The notes below the pieces were generated by a model. It had not been told where the DNA came from and did not search any database. It was given only the letters and a program-made list of their open reading frames with translations. Positions 37,209 through 47,067 of a DNA stretch of 64,000 nt are shown piece by piece. Origin of the DNA: Bacillota bacterium (GTDB lineage Bacteria > Bacillota_I > Bacilli_A > RF39 > UBA660); the NCBI GenBank assembly GCA_023430885.1, contig JAEYYH010000032.1:1-64000 (forward strand), in the 5' to 3' direction. The position numbers and the translations under genes were made by a program. How positions within the stretch are numbered: position 1 is the stretch's first letter; every line of letters begins with the position of its first letter.

Positions 37209-38594
37209 TTATTTTTTCACAATTCTTTTTTCGACAAGTTTATTCCCTACAAATATAATTGTCAAACATAATAATATTAGAGATATATTAGATGATTGAT
37301 TATTTATTTTAGACTCTTCTTTAAGTTCTTGTCTTTCTTCCAAAATTTTGATTTTTGTTTTGTAATTATTTACTTCTTCTTTTAATCTATTTATTTCATT
37401 AGTACTATCAATTATATTTTCTTTTATCTCCAAGTTCTTTTGATTAACACTATAATTTGCTGTCTCAGAAGCATCTAGTAAATAATCGACATATTGTTCT
37501 TGTAATTTTAAAGCATCTAAATAATTTTGTTTAATATCAACTTTTACATTAGTTGATATTGTTTTAAAAGGAAGTATAAAATTAATATCATAAATTCCAT
37601 TAACATTAAGATTCAAATTACTTGTTATTTTTATATCTTTTAAAGTACTTTCCAAAATAAAATCATTTAGATTAACATCTTTATTTTCTATAGTCATATC
37701 GTCATTTAATACTACTTTATCGCGAATTTTATATCGGTAATATGTTTTATAATCATTATAATCTATCTTATAACTAGTACTTGCTTCATCAACATATAAA
37801 TCTAAATATTCCTTTGTAATTATTTTATATTCATATTTGATAAAAATATTGCGATATATAGGATCTTCATTTACTATTTTGCCATTAACATTTTCATCAC
37901 AATATGATTTAGTAGTACTATTTAAAAGCAGTTCATCAACATTACTAAAGTCTCCTATTGCCAAATCTATGTTGTTATTATCACTATTATCTTCCACAGT
38001 TTTTACAAGAATTTTATCACCAAATGGATTGTTTTCATTATTCATAGATAAAGTGAGTTTTACATCTTTGGCACTTTGTTTATCAATAGATATATATATT
38101 TTTAAATTAGCTAAATTATATTCTTCGTCAATATAAAAAATAAATGTATCATTACTATACATATAAAAATCGTCATTGTTCATTAATACCTTTTCATTTT
38201 TTAAATCGTAAACTTTAATGGATTCAATATGTATATTTTTACTCAAATTTTTCAAATAAAAATACTTTAATTCTTTAAAAGGTTTGTATGTGTAAGAAGT
38301 ACATTCTTCTATTTCAGCATTTAAATCTAATAAATTTATATTTGTATTCCAATTTGAATATCTAATAGAATAATTACCTGTTTTTTCATATAAAGAATCT
38401 TCTAAATATTCATAACTTATTTTATCTGTATATGCATGATAAAAATTTTTGCTTTCAACTTTTAAAATATCACTTGAGTTAATTTTTCCCTCACTATAAT
38501 CTGTATAATCACCGTACTCACTATAATAAGTTTTAGCGTGTACTGGTTTAACACATATCCATAGCACCAGAAAAAAAACAAAGAATTTTTTCAC
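37209..38594 (-). CDS. Secreted, C-terminally membrane-anchored protein of unknown function
   Basis: The 461-residue protein has a Sec signal peptide (MKKFFVFFLVLWICVKPVHA, cleavage after HA), a beta-rich outer domain of about 330 residues with Tyr-rich and Asn-rich segments, a coiled coil at about 390-425 (NEINRLKEEVNNYKTKIKIL), and a C-terminal membrane helix followed by VEKRIVKK. It starts with GTG after GAGGAGGTGAAATAA. It precedes the STAS-sigma pair by 66 bp in the same direction with no terminator between, so it may share their transcript. I do not recognise the family. A role in the forespore or envelope is only suggested by position. Confidence 0.75.
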   Translation of the reverse strand: MKKFFVFFLVLWICVKPVHAKTYYSEYGDYTDYSEGKINSSDILKVESKNFYHAYTDKISYEYLEDSLYEKTGNYSIRYSNWNTNINLLDLNAEIEECTSYTYKPFKELKYFYLKNLSKNIHIESIKVYDLKNEKVLMNNDDFYMYSNDTFIFYIDEEYNLANLKIYISIDKQSAKDVKLTLSMNNENNPFGDKILVKTVEDNSDNNNIDLAIGDFSNVDELLLNSTTKSYCDENVNGKIVNEDPIYRNIFIKYEYKIITKEYLDLYVDEASTSYKIDYNDYKTYYRYKIRDKVVLNDDMTIENKDVNLNDFILESTLKDIKITSNLNLNVNGIYDINFILPFKTISTNVKVDIKQNYLDALKLQEQYVDYLLDASETANYSVNQKNLEIKENIIDSTNEINRLKEEVNNYKTKIKILEERQELKEESKINNQSSNISLILLCLTIIFVGNKLVEKRIVKK

Positions 38595-38692
38595 TTATTT
38601 CACCTCCTCATTTATATACTATAAGAAGGTAGAGTCATTTCCTTTTTAGATTAGCATTTATTTAGATAAAACAATCAATTAAAACATCTTAA

Positions 38693-38717
38693 TAAAAAAA
38701 TGCGCATAATGCACATT
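38693..38717 (-). terminator. Terminator of the FGE-like pseudopilin gene
   Basis: An 8-bp stem with one G-U pair (38699-38706 with 38710-38717) and a 3-nt loop, followed by a T tract on the minus strand, a few bases after the stop codon. Confidence 0.7.
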
Positions 38718-38721
38718 CTTT

Positions 38722-40431
38722 TTATGATCCAGTAATAGCTAAAGTTACACGAAATGCATAATCTGCTGCTACTCCAGATGAACCACTAAATGTAAAAATT
38801 CCTGCTCCTGCCCCTGCAGACCAATTACCACTTCTAATTACCCAAGGAAATCCATTATATGCAAAATGAGCATAATCATGATACCAGGAACTCTCATATC
38901 TACTTGTTGCATCTGTATCAATTGTACTTTGAGCAAAACTTCCCATTTCTTTAGTTGCATCTCCTAAAGAACCTCTTGAATATGCGGTTATATCTTTCCA
39001 AGTTGTTCCATAATCATATAAATCAAAGTACTTACTTATAGGAAAAGCAATTCCTGTTGTAAGAGAGCCAGTAGTACCGTATAGACCATTAAAGCCTGAA
39101 TTACTTGCATCACTATTTCCTGATAATGGAGCATTTGTTCCGGTGCTATCTTGAACTACTCCCATTACATACTCCCAAGCTCCACCAGCCATATCATATA
39201 TTCCAGTAATATTACCTGTTGTACTAGCTATATATCCATTAGCTGTGTTATAAGCATTTTCACATCCGGCATAACCAGCTGTTGTTGATGATGTTGCAGG
39301 CTCAGTACTAGCTGCGCATCCTGTAATATAGTCACTACTATTATTGTAACGCATATTACTGTTTAGTCCATATATTGAATGAGAAAGATACGCTACTGCA
39401 CCCCACTCTATATTTTTCATAAGATGAGTATCAACTTTACTAGCTTCAATTCCATAAATATTACCATTACTTTCCATATCTCTTATAGTTGTAAATATTT
39501 CTGATACATTCATATTTCTTAAACTTGCTATGTTTGGTTTAATTGTAGTTGTTGCTATATTCCCAGTAGTTTCAAATTTTCCTGCCCAAAATCCATTTAA
39601 ATCTTCAGTACCAAATTTAAATGCTGGGTGTGTCAAATACTGACCAGTAGTAGTACCTGTTGATGTAGTAGTATTCTTATTTTCAAATACAATATTAATT
39701 GTTTTAATATTACTGCTATTGGTTGCTGTTACATCAATATTTGTTCCATCATTAAATAATTCATATCGGTATCTAGGAATCCATACCAAATAAGTTAATA
39801 TATCATTTTCTGTAATTGTAGTACCACTTTTATAAGTTCCATCACCATTTATATAATTACTTCTGCTAGAAGATGTCACAGTTACAGCATTAGCCCATCT
39901 CTTACTTGAATAGCTGTACCAGTTAGAATATATATCCGCTAGTGCTACAGTTCCGTCATCAGATATTAACACCGGTATCATTCCTGTTTCTAGTTCTGGA
40001 TCAGTGCCATTTAAAGTAGTATCTTTGTAAACAACAGGCGTTACTACCGAACCTTCTACTACTGTTATTTTATCTTCAGCAAATGTCTTAGTCGCAGTAA
40101 AAGTTCCATTAGTTAAATTTGCGGCTGTTTTACAATTACTATCGACATTTATTGTACCAGTAGTTGGCAATTTTCCCTTAACATTAAGTGAAGGAGATAT
40201 ATTTCCATCAGTAAATGTGTATGTTGTTGTAAGTTCTTCTTCTCTTAATAATTCTAGTTCACAAGCATTTTCAGCTGCTGTTAAAACATTTTCAACTGTT
40301 GTTGTAAATGCCCCTTTTTTACTAGTTTTAATAATATTATTCACAACGGGAACTGCTATTAGGGCAATTATTCCTAATATTAATATTACTGCTAATAATT
40401 CTATTAAAGTAAAACCTTTTTCTTTTATCAT
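38722..40431 (-). CDS. Pseudopilin with C-terminal formylglycine-generating-enzyme-like (C-type-lectin fold) domain
   Basis: The 569-residue protein begins with a prepilin signal (EKGFTLIELLAVILILGII). Residues about 30-130 repeat the small disulfide-containing head of the short pseudopilin at 23567. The rest looks like a formylglycine-generating-enzyme/C-type-lectin-like fold: TYLVWIPRYRYELF, NIEWGAVAYLSHSIYG, IYDMAGGAWEYVMG, and WVIRSGNWSAG with a final AFRVTLA. This fold is used by enzymes and also as a binding or display domain; the copper/cysteine catalytic pattern is not evident. It is probably a pilus-tip ligand-binding protein. Confidence 0.85.
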   Translation of the reverse strand: MIKEKGFTLIELLAVILILGIIALIAVPVVNNIIKTSKKGAFTTTVENVLTAAENACELELLREEELTTTYTFTDGNISPSLNVKGKLPTTGTINVDSNCKTAANLTNGTFTATKTFAEDKITVVEGSVVTPVVYKDTTLNGTDPELETGMIPVLISDDGTVALADIYSNWYSYSSKRWANAVTVTSSSRSNYINGDGTYKSGTTITENDILTYLVWIPRYRYELFNDGTNIDVTATNSSNIKTINIVFENKNTTTSTGTTTGQYLTHPAFKFGTEDLNGFWAGKFETTGNIATTTIKPNIASLRNMNVSEIFTTIRDMESNGNIYGIEASKVDTHLMKNIEWGAVAYLSHSIYGLNSNMRYNNSSDYITGCAASTEPATSSTTAGYAGCENAYNTANGYIASTTGNITGIYDMAGGAWEYVMGVVQDSTGTNAPLSGNSDASNSGFNGLYGTTGSLTTGIAFPISKYFDLYDYGTTWKDITAYSRGSLGDATKEMGSFAQSTIDTDATSRYESSWYHDYAHFAYNGFPWVIRSGNWSAGAGAGIFTFSGSSGVAADYAFRVTLAITGS

Positions 40432-40480
40432 AATTATGCATCCCTTTTTATTAAGTCTATTTTACATATTGACAATAATA

Positions 40481-40508
40481 AGAAAATTATACATAAGTAT
40501 AATTTTCT
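40481..40508 (-). terminator. Possible terminator of clpC
   Basis: A perfect 11-bp AT-rich inverted repeat (AGAAAATTATA/TATAATTTTCT) overlapping the clpC stop codon. The T tract after it is poor (TATTATTG). Confidence 0.4.
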
Positions 40509-42799
40509 ATTGATTTTATATTTACTTTATTATTACCATCTATTACTTCGCTAATTATAATACTTTCAAAAACATCACGTATTATTTTATCTATTTTACG
40601 GGCACCATACTCTTTGTAATTAGATTTACTTATTATCTCATCTATTACTTTTTTATCGTAATTAACTTTAATATCTTTTTTAAGATATTTTTCTTTTATT
40701 TTTTGTAGTTTTTCAGTAATTATTTTATTTATAGCCTTTATATCTAAATAATTAAAAGATATTGTGTCATCTATACGATTAATAAAGGATGTTGAAAATG
40801 ATTCTTTTTGTTTTGTTAATAAATTATTTTCATCTTTTATAAAGCCAATTGGGTTATTTTCAAATCCTACATTAGTAGTCATTATAATAATTACATTATT
40901 AAAAAATATCTCACGTCCAGTAGAATCCTTAATTTTACTATCTTCAAGTATCTGAAAGAAAAGGTTTAATACATCATGATGGGCTTTTTCTATTTCATCT
41001 AGTATTAGAACAGTATTAGGCTTATTTCTTATATCATCTAGTATGTTATGATTATCACTATAACCAACATAACCAGGAGGAGCTCCTACTATTTTACTTA
41101 TAGAATGTGGTTCCCTATACTCACTCATATCAAGTTTAACTACGTTCTTTTTACCAACCATATATTCTCCAAATAATGTAGCCAGGTATGTTTTTCCCAC
41201 ACCAGAAGGTCCTGAAAATAAGAATGAATAGCATTTATTGTCTTCCTTCAAGCCTAATTTAATTCTTTTGCCTATTCTTACAATTTGATTAATCGCATAC
41301 TGCTGTCCAATAATATTTTCTTTTAGTTTTGATTCTAGTTTATTAATACTTTTGGTATCAGTAGATATAATTTCATATACTGGCACTTTAGTACGAGTTG
41401 AAATGACTTTGGCAACATCTTCTTTGTTTACTTTATTTAGTGTCTTTTTCTTATTTAGTTTTAATTCTGTTAAATTTATCTTATTTTGGATTAAATTTTC
41501 TTTATTTTTAAGTTCCTTCGCTGATACATAATCATCATCTAAAATGCTTCTTCTTTTGTCTAATTTAACTGTTTCAACTTCTAGTAATAAGTCGTTATAT
41601 TCTTTAAGCAATTTATTTTCTTTTAAACTAGCCTTAGCACAAACTTCGTCAAGTATATCAATTGCTTTATCTGGTTGCTTTCGATCGTAAATGTATTTCT
41701 CTGATAACTCAATTATAAGATCTATTATTTCATCACTTAATCTAACCATATGATAATTCTCATATATTGGTTTTAATTTTAGTAATATCTTTTTTGTATC
41801 CTCTTTACTTGGAGACTCTATAAATACTTTTTGAAATCTTCGCTCTAAGGCAGCATCATTTTCAATATATTTTTTATATTCTTCAGTAGTAGTTGCTCCA
41901 ATACATTTTAATTTATTTCTAGCTAGAGATGGTTTAAATATGTTTGATGCATCTATGGCTCCTTCAGCACCGCCGGCGCCTACTAAAGTATGAATTTCAT
42001 CTATAAAAAGAATTATTTCCTCATTATCCTCTACTTCTTTTAATATTTTTTTTAGACGTTCTTCAAATTCGCCACGATATTTTGTTCCTGCTACAGTACT
42101 TGCCATATCGACACTTATAATTCTTTTATTTTTAAGACTATTTGGTACTTGCTTATTTACTATACGTTTGCTAAGTTCCTCTACTATAGCTGTTTTTCCT
42201 ACTCCAGCATCTCCAATTAATAATGGATTATTCTTTGTCCTACGCATAAGAATTTCAATAACCCTATTTATTTCTTCTTCTCTACCTATTACTGGATCTA
42301 ATTCGTTATTTGAAGCCTTTTTATTTAAATCGATTCCTATTTCTTCTAGTAAAAGTTTTTTACTCTTTTTCTTTTTATCTACTTTATTTGTGTAAAATTC
42401 CTTATATAAACTATCTATATCAACTTCCATTGATAAAAGTATCCTTATTGCAATACCTTCACCCTCATCTAGTAAGTTTAAAAATAAGTGTTCTATCATA
42501 ACTTCACTATTTGAATCTTTACTATCAACAATAGAGTTTTCAATAATTCTTCTAAGCATAGGTGTATATAAGAACCATTCACTTTGCTTGCTACCTACTC
42601 CTATAATACTTATTATCTCTTTTTTAACTTTTTCATAGTCTATATCAAATTCTGTCAGTTTTTTGCTAACATTATTTTTTCCCTTTAGTATAGCAAGTAA
42701 AAGATGTTCACTTCCTATATAGGGATGCTTTAAATTACTCATCTCTTCTTTGGCAGTTACTATAACTATTCTTGCTTCTTCTGAAAAGTTACCAAACAT
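40487..42799 (-). CDS. clpC: ATP-dependent Clp protease ATP-binding subunit ClpC-type
   Basis: The 770-residue Hsp100 unfoldase has an N-terminal Clp repeat domain (MFGNFSEEARIVIVTAKEE), AAA+ module 1 (Walker A GDAGVGKTAIVEEL, Walker B ILFIDEIHTLVGAGG), a middle domain with a UVR-like motif (DDDYVSAKELKNKENLI), AAA+ module 2 (GPSGVGKTYLATLF, VLILDEIEKAH) and the C-terminal D2-small domain. The UVR motif favours ClpC over ClpA/B. The usual ctsR-mcsA-mcsB partners are not adjacent. The start chosen is the ATG at 42799, eight bases after GAGGAG; an upstream ATG overlaps that site. Confidence 0.93.
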   Translation of the reverse strand: MFGNFSEEARIVIVTAKEEMSNLKHPYIGSEHLLLAILKGKNNVSKKLTEFDIDYEKVKKEIISIIGVGSKQSEWFLYTPMLRRIIENSIVDSKDSNSEVMIEHLFLNLLDEGEGIAIRILLSMEVDIDSLYKEFYTNKVDKKKKSKKLLLEEIGIDLNKKASNNELDPVIGREEEINRVIEILMRRTKNNPLLIGDAGVGKTAIVEELSKRIVNKQVPNSLKNKRIISVDMASTVAGTKYRGEFEERLKKILKEVEDNEEIILFIDEIHTLVGAGGAEGAIDASNIFKPSLARNKLKCIGATTTEEYKKYIENDAALERRFQKVFIESPSKEDTKKILLKLKPIYENYHMVRLSDEIIDLIIELSEKYIYDRKQPDKAIDILDEVCAKASLKENKLLKEYNDLLLEVETVKLDKRRSILDDDYVSAKELKNKENLIQNKINLTELKLNKKKTLNKVNKEDVAKVISTRTKVPVYEIISTDTKSINKLESKLKENIIGQQYAINQIVRIGKRIKLGLKEDNKCYSFLFSGPSGVGKTYLATLFGEYMVGKKNVVKLDMSEYREPHSISKIVGAPPGYVGYSDNHNILDDIRNKPNTVLILDEIEKAHHDVLNLFFQILEDSKIKDSTGREIFFNNVIIIMTTNVGFENNPIGFIKDENNLLTKQKESFSTSFINRIDDTISFNYLDIKAINKIITEKLQKIKEKYLKKDIKVNYDKKVIDEIISKSNYKEYGARKIDKIIRDVFESIIISEVIDGNNKVNIKSIENYTYV

Positions 42800-42868
42800 A
42801 ATAATCATCTCCTCTATAATATTCTATGACTATTATGATAAATATTTTGTCTTTTAAACACATGAAAC

Positions 42869-42897
42869 AAAAAAAAGAAGTAATTAATTTTTACTTC
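42869..42897 (-). terminator. Terminator of the polytopic membrane protein gene
   Basis: A 7-bp stem GAAGTAA/TTACTTC with a 7-nt loop and eight T on the minus strand, overlapping the last codons of the gene. Confidence 0.75.
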
Positions 42898-45151
42898 CCT
42901 TTTTTATCTCTTTATATGTAACTATTCCAATTAAAACTAAACCTATTAATAATAAGTATGACCAAAGTGGTATAACTTCCCATAAATTCCTTAATTGATA
43001 TAGTATATTTATAATTGTAAAACAAATTCCAGTCACAAATAAACTTCTATAATCATCGTTTATTAAGCCAATTAGTATTAGTACTAGTGATACTATTGCT
43101 GCATATAAACCAATTAGTGCACTACCATTAAATATAATCATTAAAAGTACTGCTATAGATACTGTTGTTGCTAATAAATTTGCTTTCTTTATATCCTTTA
43201 TAACATTCTTACATGTTATAAAAGTTATATAAAAAATTAATGTAGATGTTAACATAGTTACAAAGTCTTGATCTTTTATAATATTATCTATTAAGTTAAA
43301 GACAGGTATAGTAACAGCATAACCAGTTATTACATATGAAAGTTTATCTTTTCTAGTAAATATCATTATTGCAATAAATGATAAAAGTACTATTAACGAA
43401 AGATAAGCTTCACCATATGAAAACATATCCTTATTAAATGTTAGATAAATAACTGTAAGCATAAACATTAATAATGGTGTTTTTACTTGTTTTAATATAC
43501 TTGTTTTTGATTTTACTGAATAGAAATAAGCAAATATTGATGCAGACATGATAACTATTCCAGGGAATAACTCTCCATCATTATAATTTGTAAAAGCTGC
43601 TAGGAACAGAATTATTAAAGTAATAATTATATTTTCTTCATGCAATTTTGTTTTCTTTGAAAAATGTGCCATTAAACCATATATTAAAAAGGCAGTTACC
43701 ATAATTTGAACTCTTGTTAAATTACATATGCATAAACCAATAGCTAATATAATTGGAGCAACTTTTATTGGTGTTAAATAATACTCATATCTTAATTTAT
43801 CATCTTTTTTCATAAGCATCTGATAAATGATAGATGTCATTATTATTATTAGAGCGCATCCAAATATTGTATAAATATCTGGCATTTCTAAAGATGTATA
43901 CGCAATATTTGGTACATAAGACATCTCTAAGTTAATTACAAATGATAGAAGCATTAAAGCGTTAGCTATTATAATGAATGTTTTAGCAAATTCTTTATGT
44001 TTTATTAAGAATTTTGTATACATAAGTACACTGTATAAAACAGCAATTGTTGCTATGACTGTTATAACAGTAACATAGAAAGCACAATCAAGGGCATAAC
44101 TTCCGACTAAAATCACTAAATTTATTAGTAAGCCATTTGATAAATCAAATTTATCATATTCTTTCTTACTGACAATAAATAATATTGCTGCTACCATTAC
44201 TAAACCGTTTAAAGAAATAAAAATATTATTCATATCCATAAAACTTAGTAAAGTAAGCATACCTATAATATAAGTCGCAATTATTGAAAAACTCTTTAGA
44301 CTTCTAAATAACTTTGTGTTTCCTAATGATACATTATTTAAAACTAATAAAACTACATTTATTATTAATAAATTCATTCCAATATTCAATTTAAAATAAT
44401 TAAGAAGGAAAATAACACCTAAAGCCATTAATAAATATGTTGGTGTTAGCAAACTATTATTTTCATATTTTTTATATGAAATATATAGTAAGAAGGCTCC
44501 TATAAATGCATTTGATGCATAATATAAACTTTCTCCTGCTCCGCCTATTGATAAATAATCACCAAATAAACCAAAATAACCAATTGAATAATAAGAAAAC
44601 CATATAAAACACATACCTAATAAGTAGTAGACTACTGAAGATTTTTTTAAACCAAATGTTTCTCCTGTTAAGTATGCAAGTCCAAAAAATAGTATTCCAC
44701 CAAACACTAAAAATAAAGTTTTAGCTAAATCTGGCATACCGCTCCAAGATGTTGTTGCAAATATAAAACCTGCTAGTGCCACCATGAATACACCTAACTT
44801 TAATAAAATATCTAATTTTCTTTTTTCTGGATCTAATTGTTCTTTAATAATTTTTGGTTCTGGAGAACCTCTATAATTATTAGAACTAAGCAAGTTTATT
44901 TTATCAACGGTTAATAATAGTACTACTGCTGATATTGGATTAGCAAATAACAATAGTACTCCTATTAATATTAATAAAGATTTACTTCTTTTAATCTCTT
45001 GATCTGATTTGCTAGCTAAGTTATATAAATATAAACCTGTAACTAATAATAATACAATTCTAAGAAGACCAAAACCTATAAAATTATATAATACACTTAA
45101 CATTATAAATATAAAATTCATTATTGCGCAAAACTTAAATTTATCTCGCAT
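42884..45151 (-). CDS. Large polytopic membrane protein of unknown function
   Basis: The 755-residue protein has more than twenty hydrophobic segments over almost its whole length, broken by a charged stretch at about 85-115 (NNYRGSPEPKIIKEQLDPEKRKLD). The part after it (LLKLGVFMVALAGFIFATTSWSGM) resembles DUF2157-type membrane proteins, but only loosely. There are no catalytic motifs I can name. It has its own terminator and a -10-like box upstream, so it is probably monocistronic. Confidence 0.75.
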   Translation of the reverse strand: MRDKFKFCAIMNFIFIMLSVLYNFIGFGLLRIVLLLVTGLYLYNLASKSDQEIKRSKSLLILIGVLLLFANPISAVVLLLTVDKINLLSSNNYRGSPEPKIIKEQLDPEKRKLDILLKLGVFMVALAGFIFATTSWSGMPDLAKTLFLVFGGILFFGLAYLTGETFGLKKSSVVYYLLGMCFIWFSYYSIGYFGLFGDYLSIGGAGESLYYASNAFIGAFLLYISYKKYENNSLLTPTYLLMALGVIFLLNYFKLNIGMNLLIINVVLLVLNNVSLGNTKLFRSLKSFSIIATYIIGMLTLLSFMDMNNIFISLNGLVMVAAILFIVSKKEYDKFDLSNGLLINLVILVGSYALDCAFYVTVITVIATIAVLYSVLMYTKFLIKHKEFAKTFIIIANALMLLSFVINLEMSYVPNIAYTSLEMPDIYTIFGCALIIIMTSIIYQMLMKKDDKLRYEYYLTPIKVAPIILAIGLCICNLTRVQIMVTAFLIYGLMAHFSKKTKLHEENIIITLIILFLAAFTNYNDGELFPGIVIMSASIFAYFYSVKSKTSILKQVKTPLLMFMLTVIYLTFNKDMFSYGEAYLSLIVLLSFIAIMIFTRKDKLSYVITGYAVTIPVFNLIDNIIKDQDFVTMLTSTLIFYITFITCKNVIKDIKKANLLATTVSIAVLLMIIFNGSALIGLYAAIVSLVLILIGLINDDYRSLFVTGICFTIINILYQLRNLWEVIPLWSYLLLIGLVLIGIVTYKEIKKGSKN

Positions 45152-45196
45152 ATATTCCCTACTTTCTTTATAATAATTATATCACTATATAGAAAA

Positions 45197-45221
45197 AAAT
45201 ATAAGATATTATCTTATATTT
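45197..45221 (-). terminator. Terminator of the ABC exporter operon
   Basis: An 11-bp perfect stem (45197-45207 with 45211-45221) and tight loop, followed by a T tract on the minus strand. It ends the tetR-ABC-ABC operon. Confidence 0.75.
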
Positions 45222-47067
45222 CTGTTTCTTCAAATTGAGAATTATATAGGTTTGCGTAGAATCCACCTTTATTAAGAAGTTCATTATGTGTTCCAGTTTC
45301 TACTATGTCACCTTTATCCATTACTAATATTAAATCTGCATTTTTAATTGTTGATAAACGATGTGCTATTATGAAACTAGTTCTACCTTCCATAAGTTTA
45401 TCCATTGCTTTTTGAATTAGTATTTCTGTTCTTGTATCTACACTACTAGTAGCTTCGTCTAAAATAAGTATTTTAGGATCAGCTAATATAACTCTAGCAA
45501 TTGTAAGAAGTTGTTTTTGACCTTGTGATATATTATCACTTTCTTCATTTAAAATCATGTCGTAAGTGTCAGGAAGTGTTTTTATAAAATGATGAACACT
45601 TGCTGCACGGCATGCTTCTTTAACTTCTTCAAGACTAGCATCTAACTTACCATATCTAATATTATCCGCTATAGTACCACTATAAAGCCATGTATCTTGT
45701 AAAACCATACCAAACTGACTTCTTAGTTCACCACGCTTATATTCTCTTATATCATGGCCATCTACAAGAATTTGACCACTATTAATGTCATAAAATCTCA
45801 TAAGTAATTTTACCATAGTAGTTTTACCAGCACCTGTTGGTCCTACTATTGCTATTTTTTGACCAGATTTTACTTTAGCGTTGAAATCATTAATAATTGT
45901 TTGATTTTCATTATAACCAAAGTTAACATCTTTAAATTCTATATTACCTTTTACTTTTTCGGTAGATACAGCATCTTTTACATCTTTAATTTCTTCCTCT
46001 TCTTCTAAGAATTCAAAAACTCTTTCAGCTGCTGCTACTGTAGATTGTAACATACTTGATATTTGAGCCAACTGTGCTATAGGTTGATTAAAGTTTCTTA
46101 CATATTGTGTAAATGAAACAATATTACCTACAGTAATTTTTCCTTTAACAGCAAGATAACCACCTAATATAGATACCATAACATAACTTATATTACCTAC
46201 AAAGCTCATTAAAGGCCACATAATACCAGATAGGAACTGACTTTTCCAAGCTGAATCAAATAACTTAGTATTTGATTTATTAAAGTCCTCTAAAGCTTTT
46301 TCTTCACCATTGAAAGCTTTTACTACATCATGTCCACCATATACTTCTTCAACAATACCATTAACATTACCTAAATATTCTTGTTGTTCTTTAAAGTATT
46401 TTTGAGATTTAGATACTATAAATATAACTCCACCAAGTGACAATGGCAAGATTAGTAAAGTTGCTATTGTCATAGAACCACTTATCTTTATCATCATTAC
46501 AAGTACACCTATAATAGTTGCAACACTCGTAATTATTTGACTTAAACTTTGAGATAAATTTTGTGATAAAGTATCTACATCATTAGTTACTCTTGATAAA
46601 ATTTCACCATGTGTTTTCTTATCAAAATATCTCATTGGTAATTTATTTATTTTTTTACTTAAATCTTTTCTTAATTCATATGATACTTTACAAGAAATAG
46701 AATTCATTATAAATCCTTGAATATAAGAGAAGATTGCACTTAGGACATATAAACCTAGTAATAACAATAAAGTCTTATTTATAATACTAAAGTTCATTTC
46801 ACCAGTACCACTTACTTTTGCTATTAAACCAGTGTATATTTCAGTAACTACATCACCTAATATATCAGGTCCTAGTATTGAAAAAATAGTACTTAATATG
46901 GCAAATACAACAACTACTATTATACCTATTTTATATTTTTTCATATAATTAACAAGTTTTTTAAAAGAACCTTTAAAGTTTTTAGGCTTCTCTACAACTG
47001 CTTGCATACCACCCATTGGGCCGCCGCCCATTGGACCATTTTTACGTTTACTTTTTTCATTAGACAT
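45214..47067 (-). CDS. ABC exporter half-transporter, consensus-site subunit
   Basis: The 617-residue protein has a Gly/Met/Pro-rich cytoplasmic N-terminus, a six-helix type-I exporter domain (about 45-325) and a nucleotide-binding domain with Walker A GPTGAGKTTMVKL, signature NISQGQKQLLTIAR, Walker B ILILDEATSSVD with the catalytic glutamate, and the switch histidine IAHRLST. It pairs with the product of the preceding gene, whose site is degenerate. The start is the ATG at 47067 (AGGAGG nine bases upstream), overlapping the partner by 8 bp. Substrate unknown; multidrug or peptide export is typical. Confidence 0.92.
   Translation of the reverse strand: MSNEKSKRKNGPMGGGPMGGMQAVVEKPKNFKGSFKKLVNYMKKYKIGIIVVVVFAILSTIFSILGPDILGDVVTEIYTGLIAKVSGTGEMNFSIINKTLLLLLGLYVLSAIFSYIQGFIMNSISCKVSYELRKDLSKKINKLPMRYFDKKTHGEILSRVTNDVDTLSQNLSQSLSQIITSVATIIGVLVMMIKISGSMTIATLLILPLSLGGVIFIVSKSQKYFKEQQEYLGNVNGIVEEVYGGHDVVKAFNGEEKALEDFNKSNTKLFDSAWKSQFLSGIMWPLMSFVGNISYVMVSILGGYLAVKGKITVGNIVSFTQYVRNFNQPIAQLAQISSMLQSTVAAAERVFEFLEEEEEIKDVKDAVSTEKVKGNIEFKDVNFGYNENQTIINDFNAKVKSGQKIAIVGPTGAGKTTMVKLLMRFYDINSGQILVDGHDIREYKRGELRSQFGMVLQDTWLYSGTIADNIRYGKLDASLEEVKEACRAASVHHFIKTLPDTYDMILNEESDNISQGQKQLLTIARVILADPKILILDEATSSVDTRTEILIQKAMDKLMEGRTSFIIAHRLSTIKNADLILVMDKGDIVETGTHNELLNKGGFYANLYNSQFEETEI

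Noticed and set aside
38595..38660. A sigma-H-type promoter before the secreted protein gene (AGGAAAT at the -35 position).
   Set aside because: No GAAT-type -10 lies at the right spacing.
38722..40431. A diversity-generating retroelement target, because the C-type-lectin-like fold is a usual target.
   Set aside because: No reverse transcriptase, template repeat or accessory gene is seen in the window and there is no evident adenine-biased variable repeat pair.
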